From Chytridium lagenaria (lineage: Eukaryota; Chytridiomycota; Chytridiomycetes; Chytridiales; Chytridiaceae): DNA of 64,000 nt. Under the pieces are notes generated by a model. The model worked only from the letters and a program-made list of their open reading frames with translations. It was not told where the DNA came from and searched no databases. Position 1 is the first letter of the stretch, and every line of letters starts with the position of its first letter. Below, piece after piece: positions 50,901-61,990 of the stretch. A program made the position numbers and the translations under genes. Location: NCBI GenBank assembly GCA_025449115.1, contig JAHLKC010000036.1, positions 1-64,000 of the forward strand, written 5' to 3'.

Positions 50901-52168
50901 GAGTGATGCTTGCGGTCGCTTGTCAAGAAACATGGAGATTCGACAATACACGTCAAGACCGCGTTTTTGAATGGGAAGTTGGAAGATCATGAGATATATA
51001 TTGAGCAGCCTGAAGGATTCGTCGTTTGAAGGGAAGGAAGACTGGGTGTGCCTGTGCATGAAGAGTCTCTACGGACTCGTTCAAGCACCAATGTGTTTCA
51101 ACACCGACTTGAACACGTTCCAGTCGACGAGGAGAAGTTTACTCGGTCAGCGGCGGATCCATGCCTTTATTACAAGCGAAACGGAAGGACTCACCTTGAA
51201 GGGGTCTACGTCGATGATATCATAGAAGCGTCGACGAGCAAGGAGGAATTAGATCGATCAGAAAAACGATTCATGAGACGTTACCGAGGTACAAGAGCAT
51301 CAAGTTTTCGATACGTCCTGGGGTGGCAATGTCGATATGATCGTGTAAAAGGGAAGATTGTGGTGTTCCAGCAGAGATACATGAAACGATGGGTCAAAAG
51401 CTGGAATACCGAAAACTCTTTTACACTATACTCCAATGGACGCCGTGAAGAAACTCCTGAAGAACATGGAAGGGGAGATAATGAAAACGAACGAGAAGAA
51501 TCAAGGATACCGAAGTACACTGGATCTTTAATGCATGCGATGATTGGAACTCGACCTGATATAGCATTCGCGCTTGGAATGAGCGCTAGGTTTCAAGAGA
51601 ACCCTTACCCAGCGCATTGGGATGCGCTTTACCGAACTTGTGGATACTTACAGCAAACGAAGCAATTGGGAATTCAGTATACTAGAAAGGACAAGCTGGA
51701 ATTGGTGGGATATGCAGACGCCGACATGGGAACGGATCCAGACGACATGAAGTCAACAGTGGTTTTGTATCACGTTGAACGGGGGAGCTGTGGTGTGGGG
51801 AACGAAGAAACAAGCAACGACGGCTCAGTCTACCGCAGAAGCTGAATATGTTTCACTTAGTGAAGCATCGTCACATATGATATGGGTTAGCCAACTTCTG
51901 GGGAGTTGGGTTATACGTTTAATGACCCTCCGGTGATTTACGGCGACAACACGACAGCAAATTCCCTCGCCAGCACGCCGATAATATCGCAAAGTTCCGA
52001 CACGTGGATAGAAGGTTCCACGTCATACGAGATAGGGTTAACGCGAAGAAAATACGCGTGGAGTACCTAACACAAAGAGCAACCTGCAGACTTGTTTACG
52101 AAAGCTTTGCCCGAACGAAGTTTGAAGAATTACGAGCAAAGTTTGGGATGGTTAAAGTGGTTGATTAA
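47932..52168 (+). pseudogene. Copia gag-pol polyprotein, family 1 copy D (frame-broken)
   Basis: The gag-protease part is open from 47932 to 49380: MTKENDDKPVMFDGTQFHIW, CYNCGKKGHLARDCW (48625), RGG box (48740-48840) and RWMLDSGATHHM (48965). Pre-integrase, integrase (YTPQQNGVAERMNRTLNE, about 49850), linker, reverse transcriptase (GVYVDDIIEAST, about 51205) and RNase H (GYADADMGTDPDD, about 51710; stop 52166-52168) follow with about ten frame breaks, most of them one-base losses relative to copy A. All the catalytic blocks are still recognisable. Confidence 0.93.
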
Positions 52169-52199
52169 AACTGCAAGGTTAGAAAGCTGAGGGGGAGAA

Positions 52200-52593
52200 T
52201 GTTGGGTTTATTCATCTTTCTATTTTGTTTTTCTCACCCACATTCGTTATTTGTCTAAGTTATTTTTCCCCCGAACCTATTTGTTTACGCGTTATTTTAA
52301 GTTTTGAGTTGATCAGTTTATTGAGCTCCTCATTCCATTTGAGGAAGCGTTAATCCCTTAACCTTATTTTTATGTTTTATTTATGATACGTAATTGGAGG
52401 GATTTACGGGTCATGAGTTCTGGTGTAAATCCCCACCCTCTACATGTATGCGAGAAGTAGTTAACATTAATATATGGAAGTTTCGTAGTAATTACCTCCC
52501 TGTCACCGCTGGAGACTCCATCACTATTCTTTATAGATTAATTCCTTTATTAATATTATAATTTAATTACAATTAAGCCCCGTAACCCCTACA
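52200..52593 (+). repeat. 3' LTR of copy D
   Basis: 394-bp LTR preceded by the polypurine tract; a few small differences from the 5' LTR of the same element. Confidence 0.92.
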
Positions 52594-52836
52594 TTAATCC
52601 GTAACTTTGTTATTTTATGTTTAGTTTATGATACGTAGAGGAGGGGTGTACAGGTCATGAGTTCTGTTGTAAATCCCCACTTTCTACATGTAAGGTGTTA
52701 ACATCGATATATATATGGAAGTTTCATCGGTATTAGCTCCCTGTCACCTCTGGAGACTCCATTATCAGTTTTCATAGTTTATTCACTTTAATAAATTCAT
52801 TATATTTAATTACATTTGAGCCACGTAACCCCTACA
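52594..52836 (+). repeat. Truncated diverged family 1 LTR
   Basis: 3' portion of an LTR (TTAATCCGTAAC... to ...GTAACCCCTACA) abutting the 3' LTR of copy D. It is closer to the diverged LTR at 42908 (shares CACCTCTGGAGACTCC) than to the copy D LTRs. Confidence 0.8.
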
Positions 52837-53635
52837 TTTTCTCCTTTGCACGGAGCCGTTTTTCTTTCGCTTGTAACAGAGCACCCATCCACTCTTGATA
52901 ATGTGCTTGCCCTTTGGTCGAGACACCAGACACCACGTCTGATGCTCCAGCAACGACTGGTACTCCTCTTTGAGCGCCTTCAACCATTCTTCTGAATCGA
53001 CGCGTCCCAACGCGTCCTCAACGATTGCTGGATATGTCACGTCCTCGTCACTCGTCACGGTGACGGTGTGTGCTGCAGGCTTGCGTGGAGCAGGAGCGCG
53101 CTTTCCTGGCGCTTGAGCATTAAACCATTCTGTTTTTGCTGGTCTCCTCCCCTCAGGGAATGATGACGCGTGCCTTTCTCCGCTGTTGGTGTAGCTGGTA
53201 CCGGGAGAAGAGAAACGCTGCGTGTAGTGCGTTGAGGAGTCCTTCTTGGCGAGGTTGGCGCGTCTTCAAACTCTTCTGACGCGTCGTTCTCTTCCTGAGC
53301 ATCCTTGACATCATCCTCTGACGCTTCGCTGTCTTCACTGACCTGTGATGCGTCATCTCCATCATCCTCAGAGCTCAATGACTCATCTTCGGAATCCTCG
53401 GATCTTCATCGCTCCCCCAACTTCCTGAATCGTTTCCCACCTTGTCCAGCAGCTTCCTGTGCACCTTCCAGGTGGACACATCTGCGTCGTGTCCTTCCCA
53501 CACTCAAGTGTTCAACTTATCAAACACAGCAGTCCTGCTTCGCACTACTTTCTTCGTGACTGGGTTGTAAAGACGATATCCCATCGCCTCGTATCCAAAG
53601 AAAATGCATTTGCGCGCGTTCTTCTCTATCTTCTT
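52837..53635 (-). pseudogene. Family 2 Copia pol fragment (minus strand)
   Basis: Minus strand encodes the integrase-to-reverse-transcriptase junction: a capsule like YEAMGYRLYNPVTKK, the acidic linker SEDDGDDASQVSEDSEASE, PTSPRRTPQRTTRS, then LLEHQTWCLVSRPKGKHII. It faces away from the plus-strand family 2 piece on its right. A homologous piece is at 59520-60058. Confidence 0.78.
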
Positions 53636-53828
53636 CCACGCGTCTCTGATAGGTTTACCAGTATGCTATCTTTTCCATTACATGTTTGTTTCGTTCAACT
53701 ATTTAAAGACTCGTGTGTTGAGTCGAAATAAATCAAGAACGTTGTTCAAGCAAAAGTGCGGGTTAATTTGTTTTAATTAGCCCCATGAACAATAAGTACT
53801 CTACAGTGGTCGCACTTATTCTGACAAT

Positions 53829-54545
53829 ATGGGAAAGAAAGAGGACTCAGATGACGAGCGCAGCCAGCCAGTCAAGCTTGACGGGCAAGACTTTTACATC
53901 TGGAAACGTCGGATGACCACTTACCTCAATGACAAGGGTCTTTGGGCGATCACTGAGATAGGATTTACGCCGTACGTTAACGAGAACGCTCCAACCAAAG
54001 AAGAGAAGGATCTTCGGATCAAGGAGCAGTCGGCTAACGATCGTGCTAAGAACCGGATAGAGTCTCGAGTGACTGATTTGGTCTTACACTTGATTGGACA
54101 AGACTTCATGCCCAAGGGAGCCTGGGAGTGCCTCGTGTCATCATTTGAACATAAATATCAACTCAACCGCGACGCCCTCACGCACAAGCTCATGCGTCTC
54201 AGAATGAAGGAGGATGCGTCTTTACGCGTAGTCGTTGCAGAACTTTCAACAATGGTCAACCAACTCAAGGCAGCCGGCGAGGCTGTCTCCAACGAGCAAC
54301 ACATTGCTCACCTGCTCATCAAACTTCCGGAAGCGTACAATGTTGCGGTTGCTAACATTGAAACGGACGACAAAGCGGTCAAGGACTACAACCTGGTTGT
54401 TGCCAGGCTTCTCGACTGTGAAGAGAAAATCAAGGACCGCTTGGAACCATCAAAGAAGCGGAGGCCTTCTTCACAACAAGAGCGCGTAAGGGGAAGAAAC
54501 AAGCAGGAAAGGAAGCGTCGAAAGGTGGAGATAAAAGGTCAGTAA
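53829..54545 (+). CDS. Family 2 Copia gag protein (238 aa, intact frame)
   Basis: Capsid-like protein of a Copia element. Starts MGKKEDSDDERSQPVKLDGQ; the conserved gag block FYIWKRRMTTYLNDKGLWAI, then RVTDLVLHLI, LRMKEDASLRVVVAELS and HIAHLLIKLPEAYNVAV. It ends in a basic tail (KKRRPSSQQ, KQERKRRKVE) at a stop; a CFKCTK...EHYA zinc knuckle continues past the stop in a shifted frame, so the natural protein was probably longer. It is about 40-50% alike in layout to family 1 gag. It is the best preserved frame among the degenerate elements here. Confidence 0.88.
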   Translation: MGKKEDSDDERSQPVKLDGQDFYIWKRRMTTYLNDKGLWAITEIGFTPYVNENAPTKEEKDLRIKEQSANDRAKNRIESRVTDLVLHLIGQDFMPKGAWECLVSSFEHKYQLNRDALTHKLMRLRMKEDASLRVVVAELSTMVNQLKAAGEAVSNEQHIAHLLIKLPEAYNVAVANIETDDKAVKDYNLVVARLLDCEEKIKDRLEPSKKRRPSSQQERVRGRNKQERKRRKVEIKGQ

Positions 54546-55243
54546 CTTGTTTTAAGTGCACGAAGATAGAACACTAGAACACTATGCAAACAAGTGTCGC
54601 TCTGGGTATCAAGCAAGGGGCCTATGTCAACTCGATGATGAAGAAGCTACCCGTGCTAGAAGGGCATCTCAAGAAGCTTCCGCTAAGGCCTGGAACGCGT
54701 CTCAGACGCGTTGAGGACAACGAGAGTCCATTGGAGAAAGTGGAGGGACTAGCCTATCAATGTGGTCGGTTCATTGATGTACGCAATGGTTTATTCGCGT
54801 CCTGACGTGGCATTTGCAGTTGGAATGCTGGCGCGCTATCAGGCGCGTCCTGGACACGAGCACTGAGAGTGTGCGCGTGATTTAGTCAGGTACTTACAGT
54901 TGACGCGCCTCTTGGGCATAAGCTATTCGCGTCACGGGAAGTTGAAGCTTGAAGGAGTCAGCGACGCGATCTTGGGAACAATCTGGACGAGAAGAAGTCA
55001 ATCAGTGGATTGTCATCATGCTGAATGGAGAAGCTGTGATGTGGGTGCGCGTAAACAAACATCAGTAGCTGTTTCAAGCGCAGAGGCTGAATACGTCGCG
55101 TTGAGTGAGGCATTGTCAGAGCTCATCTGGTTGAAGCAGCTCCTAGAGGAAATAGGATACTCCTTTAACAATCCACGAACACTTGGTGCGATAACACGGC
55201 ACCAACGGCCATTCCAAAGAACCCATCATCAGCTCGAGGACGC
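54546..55243 (+). pseudogene. Family 2 reverse transcriptase end and RNase H remnant
   Basis: GIKQGAYVNSMMKKLPVLEGH (end of reverse transcriptase), a segment like LAYQCGRFIDV, then RNase H GARKQTSVAVSSAEAEYVAL, LSELIWLKQLLEEIGYSF. Frame broken; cut off by the family 3 LTR. Confidence 0.8.
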
Positions 55244-55607
55244 TGTAGGGGTTTACGGGGCTCTTGTAATAACACGGAATATTTAACTTATAAACTGAAA
55301 ATAATAATGAACGTAAAGTGTTGACGAGGTCTCCAGAGGTAATTACCAAATAATACTGATGACAACTAATTTCTTATTATTCAAAGCTTCCAAAAGCCTG
55401 GTAAACATGAAGGTGGCACTCCAAGCTAACAAGGTCTCGACCCGTTCATTCCGCGGGGATTAACTCTGACTCAAATGGAATGAGCAGCAAAAGGAATATT
55501 AAATTTAAACTCAGAAGTTCAGGCAGGAAACAGTGCGGATGCATAAAATGAACTTAGTGAAATAAAGATGTGGGTAAGTAAAACAAACTAGAAAGATGAA
55601 ACCAACC
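55244..55607 (-). repeat. Family 3 LTR (3' LTR of a minus-strand element)
   Basis: TGTAGGGGTTTACGGGGCTC... to ...AAACCAAC; matches the solo LTR at 56874 in reverse complement. The end is slightly degraded. Confidence 0.85.
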
Positions 55608-56873
55608 TTTCTAAACGTGCAGTTTTACTCAATTACTTCAACCATGCCAACTTCGAGCGTAATTCTTCAAACTGAGGTTGCAGCAATGCTTTAGTTAACA
55701 AATCTGCAGGTTGTAATTTTGTGTTAAGGTAATCAACGCGTACCTTCTTCGCGTTTAATCTGTCTCTGATAACGTGAAATGTCCTGTCCACATGGCAAGA
55801 GCTCTGTGAAATGACTGGTGTGCCGGCCAGCGCATTTGCCGTTGTGTTGTCACCATAAATAACCGGGGGTTGTTAAATGAATATGCCAGCTCCCCCAAAA
55901 GTTGACTAGCCCAAATCATATGGGACGACGCCTCACTCAGCAACACGTATTCTGCCTTAGCTGTTCACTGGGCCGTCATTGCCTGTTTCTTGGGTTCCCA
56001 GACAACAGCTCCCCCATCCAGTGTGATCACAAAATGCACTGGTTGACTTCATGTCCGCAGGATCCGTCCCATGTCGGCATCCGAATATCCCACCAATTCT
56101 AGTCGCTCTCTTCTCGAATACTGAATCCCCACCTGCTTAGTTTGCTGAGGATATCCACATGTGTGGTAAAGCGCATTCCAATGCGCAAGGTAAGGGTTCT
56201 CTTGGAATCTTGCAGCAATACTCAGAGCCAACGCGATATCTGGTCGCATCCCAATCATGGCGTGCATCAAAGATCATTGTACTGGCGGTATCCTTGACCT
56301 TTCGCGTTCGTTTTCGATATCTGTCCATCCATTGTTTAACAGTTTCTTCACAGCGTCCATTGGGGTGTAATGCAAAAGGGTTTTTGGTAATTCCAGCTTT
56401 TGACCATTGTCTCGATGTATATTTTCTGCAACACTTTAATCTTCCCTTTCACACAATCATAGCAGCATTGTCAACCAAACACGTATCGAAAACTTGCAGC
56501 TTGCGTTCCCAGTAACGTCTCATGAATCTCTTCTCGGATCTGTCCAATTCCTTTGTATTGTCGACGCCTCAATGATGTCGTGAACATAAACGCCTTTCAT
56601 GGTGACATCCTTCCCGTTCCTCTTGTAGTAGAGACACGGATCTGCTGCAGACCTTGTAAATTCTCTTCATCAACTTGGAATGTGTTGAAGTCGTTTTTGA
56701 AACACAATGACGCCTGCACAAGATATAAGACTCTTCACACAGAGACAACACCCAGCCTTCTTTCCCTTCCACGACAAATCCCTCCAGCTGCTCTCTGTAA
56801 ATTTCGTGATCTTCTAGCTTGCCATTCAAAAACGCGGTCTTCACATCGTACTGGCGTATCTCCATTTTCTTTT

Positions 56874-57267
56874 TGTTGGGTTTCAACTTTCTAGTTTGTT
56901 TTACTTACCCACATTTATGTTGCTAAGTCATTTGTGCCCCCGCATTCATTTCCAGCCTTAATTAATTCTGAGTTTAAATTTACTATTTGTTTTGCTGCTC
57001 ATACCATTTGAGTCAGCGTTAATCCCCGCATGTTTTTCCTCTTACAACTGTATCTGTGACAATGAGAGATGACGGTCAGAAGACCTTATGGCTAGGTGTG
57101 CCACCCTCAACTTACCTGTATTGTTTAGAGAAGGTTTTAATATAAGTTGTTGTCATCAGTATTAATTAGTCGTCACCTCTGGAGACCTCGTTCACCAGTT
57201 CATTATATAATAATTAGTTTTATTAAGTTTATTATTATTATTACAAAGAGCCCCGTAAACCCCTACA
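56874..57267 (+). repeat. Solo LTR (family 3) with 5-bp target duplication CTTTT
   Basis: 394 bp, TGTTGGGTTTCAAC...AACCCCTACA, inserted into the reverse transcriptase of the family 3 element. CTTTT occurs on both sides (56869-56873 and 57268-57272), and joining the flanks restores the LAVACQ...MEIRQYD context. Confidence 0.93.
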
Positions 57268-59028
57268 CTTTTGACAAGCAACCGCTGGCATAACTCTTAA
57301 CGTATCTTGCTTGATGACCAGATCAAAATTTTTGTCGTATTAACGCCTTGCTTTTGCGAGAATCTTTTTGCGACAAAACGTGCTTTGCGTTTATCCAAAT
57401 TTCCAACTTCATCCCGCTTTGTTTTGAACACCCATCCTGATTTAATAATCTTCTTATTTTTTGGTCAGGGCACCAGCCTCCATGTTCCCATCTCTACCAA
57501 GATCTTAATTTCCTCCTCCATCGCTTTCCTCCACTCATTCTTTTCCTTCTTCTGCATTGCTTCTTGGTACGTTTTCTGTTCATCATCATCTTCATCCCAT
57601 GATGCGGTACTTGATGGCTTGACCGTTCCAAACTCTCCAGGGTTCTCCTTGTTTCTTGTTGACCTTTGTTCCTTTCTATCTTCCTCAAATTTGTCCCGGT
57701 CACGAGTTTGATAACTAACTTTACCATATTCATCATCTTCAGATTCCTCATGATCCACCGCCGTATCCGCTTCGCTTCCACAAGAGCTTGATGAGTCTGT
57801 GGAGTATTCAGGTATGTCCAAGTCGGCTTTCCACTCTTGAACCTCTCCTTCAAACTTTTAATCTCCCTTCTCTGATTTTAGCCGCCATCACCCCTTTGTT
57901 AAAGATGACAGATTTGCTTCTGATCAGCTTGTTTGTTTCCAAATCCCACAGGCGGTAACCCAACGAGAGCGCAGCTGCTGCTTGGGAATCAAAACGAGTG
58001 CTAAGCATCCCTACCCCCTCAATCTCGACAAGTCCAGCTTGACCCCGGCGAACTTTTCAAGCGGTGTAGCGTCTTCTTCATTGGTACGGGTTGGGGAACG
58101 GCTAATGAGCTAAGCTGCTGCCATCACAGCTTCTCCCCAAAAACGCGTCTCGAGTTTTGAAGAGCTTAACAAACTTTTGGACGGTTTGTTTAAATTTCAA
58201 TTTATTCTCTCTGCTAAACAACAAAGTGATGAAGGAGTGGTGCTTGGAGCATGGAATTCGAATCACTTTCACCATGCCGTATACACCACAACAGAACTGT
58301 GTTAAACTCTCCTCTGTTATCTTTGACGAGTTCTATTTATTTTCTTTTGATTTCTTTTCTGCTTCTTCTTTGAAACTCTTGATGTACTGAGTTGATTCGC
58401 TCTTTTTCTTGCAAAGATATACGGTCACTTAGTTTGTGGCGCTGTCTACAATGGTAAGGAAATGGCAAGCGCCACCATTTGACACGGTTTTCATAGGCCC
58501 GACAATATCAACGTGGATTTTCTCGAACGGGTTTTGAGCTTTGAGTTCGTTAGATTGTCAGGAAATGATGCATGCATCATCATTCCATCAACACCCTTCG
58601 CAGAGGTGAGTGTCCTCTTCATCAATTATATTGACTCCCTATACTACCTTCACTAATTTCTTTACTCCCTTCTTTCCTAGATGGCCCATCCTCAGATGAT
58701 TGATGTGGAGTCACTGGCTTTCCAACCTTCGCCAAAAACAAGCTGGGTTTTGAATCGATCACTTGATCAAGGTAGATGAGGTTCTCTTTGTCGCTATATG
58801 TGAACATTGCAAGTGCTTGTGCTAACGGTACCTTCTTTGGTTTCAAGTTGTATCCAAGGACTTTCGGAAAGATGTCAAGATCTTTCTTCCTTGCCATCCC
58901 AAGCAAGATCAAGTTCCGTCCAATGTTGACTACGTAGAGAGCATTCTTCAACACTAACCTTCCCGTTCTTCCGCCGTTATTAATCTTCACTTCACAGTCT
59001 CCCACTCCTCTCGATTCGAGCTCGCTCT

Positions 59029-59519
59029 TGTTGGGTTTCGCTCACTTGACTCACAAGGACGCGTCAGGATCACTTAGGACCATTAGTCCGCGGCGTCCAG
59101 CGTAACACTAGAGTGCTCTGGAATTTACGCATCACTAGAGTTGAGCGCGAACTTCTAATATACTTTCTGGACTCATTTGAATTTCTCACTTTGATTTACC
59201 TTCCTTGTTTGGTTAATTTCTTTATGCCAGCTTAACTTTAACTCTACCTGTTTGTGATTGGATATTCCCTTCTAGCCTTTATTCCTTATGTTCCCGTTAG
59301 GGCTTTCTGATTTATTTACTCTTGTATTGGGGAGATAAACGCGTGAGTGCACGCGTCTCCGATAGGTTTACCTTTGTGTTGTCTTTCCTTTATACTTGTT
59401 TGTTTTGTTTGAGTATTCAAAGCCCATGTGTTGAGTCAAAATATCTTAAGAACGTTGTTCAAGCAAAAGTGCGTTTAACTTTGTTGTAATTGAGCCCCGT
59501 GAACAACAAGTATTCAACA
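59029..59519 (+). repeat. Complete family 2 LTR
   Basis: 491 bp, TGTTGGGTTTCGCTCAC... to ...GTATTCAACA. It is the reference copy for the truncated LTRs at 44512 and 53636. No matching target duplication is seen (left TCGCTCT, right GTGTATG), because the right neighbour is a minus-strand family 2 pol piece. Confidence 0.88.
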
Positions 59520-60058
59520 GTGTATGATGCAGGCTTGCGTGGAGCAGGAGTGCACTTTCCTGGCGCTTCAGCCTTGAACCATTATGAGATTGCTGGCCTT
59601 CTCTCGCTCATGGAATAACGACGCTCTGCTGGTGGGATTGCTGGTACCGAGAGGCGTGATACGCTGCGTGTAGTACGTTGAGGAGTCCTTCTTGGCGAGG
59701 TTGGCGCGTCCTCAAACTCTTCTGACGCGTTGTTCTCTTCCTGACCATCCTCTACATTCTGACGCGTCGTTCTCTTCCTGAGCATCCTTGACGCTTCGCT
59801 GTCTTCACTGACCTGTGACGCATCATCTCCATCATCAATAAGAGCTCAATGACTCATCTTTGGAATCCTCGGAGTCGTCACGGTCCCCCCAACTTCCTCA
59901 ATCGCTTCCTGGCTTGTCCAGCAGCTCTGTGAACCTTCCACATGGACAAGTCTGCGTTGCGTCCTTCCCACACTCTAGTGTTCAACTCCTCAAACACAAC
60001 AGTCTTGCTGTGCACTACTTTCTTCGTGACTAGGTTGTAAAGGCATTACCCCATTGCC
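59520..60058 (-). pseudogene. Family 2 Copia pol linker fragment
   Basis: Minus strand; homologous to 53040-53635 (SEEFEDAPTSPRRTPQRTTRS, integrase end). Contains an internal duplication of the SEEFED/GACGCGT block at about 59715-59775. Confidence 0.75.
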
Positions 60059-60521
60059 TCACATCCATCTGGTGCCTCTCGTTCATGTTAATGGTGGGTA
60101 CTGCTGCAACGAACACTACTGGAATCCCTCCATTGTTAATGTTGTTCTGATTGTTGTTTTGGTTTGCTACTTTTGTATTGGGTCCTCGGTTCCAACCACC
60201 TTGACCTCGACCTCCTCTTCTGCGTCCTCCTCAACCACGGCAGCCTCATTGTCCTCTGCCACGAAAGAATCCTCTTCCTGTAGCCGCAGGTTGAGCTTGA
60301 GGCTTGTCATCCCTTTCATTTCTGTTGTCGTTATTCATTCGAGGTCCCCAGCAGTCTCTTGCCAGGTGTCCTCTTTGACCGCAGTTGAAGCACTCGTGGT
60401 CTTCACCACTGCGTTGCCTTTGTTGATGGTTGCTGTAGCGCCCCATGGCATGAGCCTGGGCACCTTTGTTCTCCTCATTTTCTTTCGTTTCTCTCTTTTA
60501 TTTTCGCTTCATGGTCTAAGA

Positions 60522-61020
60522 GTGTCCGATGAATGCAGCCTTTTTGATATCTTCTTCGCTCTTGATCATAAGAGCAAATACTGCAAACTTAATGCGTACT
60601 CCATGCCCATCTCCATCCTTACTGATCAGATGGTCCTCCATCTGGTTATCATAAAGAATGTCATCCCGGTCTCGATAACAGCATGGGCAGAACATTTTCA
60701 CCTTTTTTTCAAAGTTGCCCAAAAATTCTCGATCCGTAAGGGCCATGTATTTTGTGTTAAAATTTTCACCTCTTTATTAATCTTTTGCTACAATTACACA
60801 ACTTAGAAGTAGTGTTGCTGTACTGCCTTTACCCAACGGGCTGGTACCTTACTGTTTTGTTTAAACTTAAAACCACCTTTGAGCACCATCGGCGCGTCAT
60901 TTCCACAGGGATAGAAGACGTTTCATTATCCACAAAAGGCACTTTGTTGATTGAGTCATCACCCATTTCAATGACACGTCTCATGCCAGTAGGTGTCATG
61001 TTAGTTTTTGTCATGTAGTC
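60522..61020 (-). other. Unidentified segment replacing part of a Copia gag
   Basis: Gag homology stops at about 61020 (after ...MISSINR) and resumes at about 60521 (LLDHEAK-like). The roughly 500 bp between is not Copia-like. On the minus strand it reads MTKTNMTPTGMRRVIEMGDD...VPFVDNETSSIPVEMTRRWC and, after two stops, REFLGNFEKKVKMFCPCCYR...GVRIKFAVFALMIK. The composition looks protein-coding (two long conserved-looking frames in one direction) but I recognise no family. Confidence 0.55.
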
Positions 61021-61683
61021 GTTAACGGTTGATGGATGATATCATAGGCATAATTGCTTCAGCTCTTGAATCATAGATCTGTTGCGGAGTTGCCCTGTTG
61101 TCCCTCTTAGCCTTCAGTAGGATGGTTGACAAAACTTCTGCAATGTAAGTCTTTAAGTTGTCCTCTTTTTTCATTGTCAAGTTTGTGAGCTTTCTTCTAA
61201 TTGCATTTCTGTTTGTATGGGCTTTTCTCTTATAGGTCTCAATGATCTTATCCCAAGTTGCCTTTTCCGTAGGCTCATCCTGTATCAACGGTAGGATGAT
61301 ATTGTGAACTCTTTATCTAATTCTTGCTTATGCTTTCCTGTCAAAGTCTTCTTCTTCTAACCTAGTCTTTTCTAGGCGTTTGTAGGCGTGTTAACAACTG
61401 TATAGGGCGTCCAGCCCTTCTCAACAATCTCCCATAGGCTCCCTTGCCCTTGAGGTACCTAACCATGCCATACTTCCAGATATGAAACTGTGTACCATCA
61501 AACATCACAGGCCTATCATCTTTCTCTTTTGTCATCGTCTTCTGTTGACTTGCTTCTTTCTTGTGACTTGGGACTGACTCTTTCTTTCTTGGGTGATGGA
61601 TATTTTTCTACTTCTACTCTTTGGCCCTCAAATTGATTGATTCACTACTTATTCCAACCAGGTGAAGTGCTATCATTTATAGG

Positions 61684-61990
61684 ACATTCTACGTTCCGTA
61701 CACTACATACACAAATTAGTTGTACGGAACTTCTTTCAAGTTAAAGCAGTCAGAAACCAGCAACAACATTGCTGACATTTTCACCAAGGCACTCGCACCC
61801 ACCCTTTTTCTCAAGCATGAAGAGTCCCTTGGCATGTGTCAACTTGCATATTTGCAAGCCAAACATGGGAAGAAGTGTTGGAAACCATTGGGGTTCAGTT
61901 GCCGCCCTTCAAAGCCAACAAACTTCTGGGATACTAACCTTGGAGACAAAACAAATAAAAGGATAAAGTTTCACAAGTATACAAGTTCAT
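61684..61990 (+). pseudogene. Family 4 Copia RNase H C-terminal fragment
   Basis: Plus strand: IHKLVVRNFFQVKAV followed by SETSNNIADIFTKALAPTLF and EESLGM, the classical end of Copia RNase H (NIADIFTKAL). It differs from families 1-3. It marks the 3' end of a separate element whose 5' part is missing. Confidence 0.75.

Larger units (their letters stand above)
47418..52593 (+). mobile_element. Copia LTR retrotransposon, family 1 copy D (near complete, plus strand)
   Basis: 5' LTR 47418..47814, primer-binding site TGGTAGCAC at 47817, gag-pol 47932..52168, polypurine tract GAGGGGGAGAA just before the 3' LTR 52200..52593. It lies in inverse orientation to copies A and B and is very similar to A. 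Flanks are TTATT on the left and TTAAT on the right, an imperfect target duplication; the right flank continues into a partial LTR. Confidence 0.94.
53636..55243 (+). mobile_element. Family 2 Copia deletion derivative
   Basis: Truncated 5' LTR end (53636..53806, ...AATAAGTACTCTACA), primer-binding-like TGGTCGCAC at 53808, intact gag, then a direct jump from the gag zinc knuckle to the end of reverse transcriptase and RNase H. Protease, integrase and most of reverse transcriptase are missing. The 3' LTR is absent because a family 3 LTR begins at 55244. Confidence 0.8.
55625..61535 (-). pseudogene. Family 3 Copia gag-pol, multiply interrupted
   Basis: Minus strand. gag begins MTKEKDDRPVMFDGTQFHIW-like at 61535. 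A foreign segment replaces part of gag (60522-61020). Knuckle CFNCGQRGHLARDCW lies near 60370 and the Arg/Gly box near 60250. A family 2 block (59029-60058) splits the protease. Pre-integrase and integrase pieces are at 59005-58160 with stops, the acidic linker at 57850-57520, and reverse transcriptase (QYDVKTAFLNGKLEDHEIY at 56860) is split by a solo LTR. RNase H runs from about 56110 to the stop at 55625. No 5' LTR remains: the primer-binding-like TGATAGCAC (about 61670) abuts another fragment. Confidence 0.85.
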
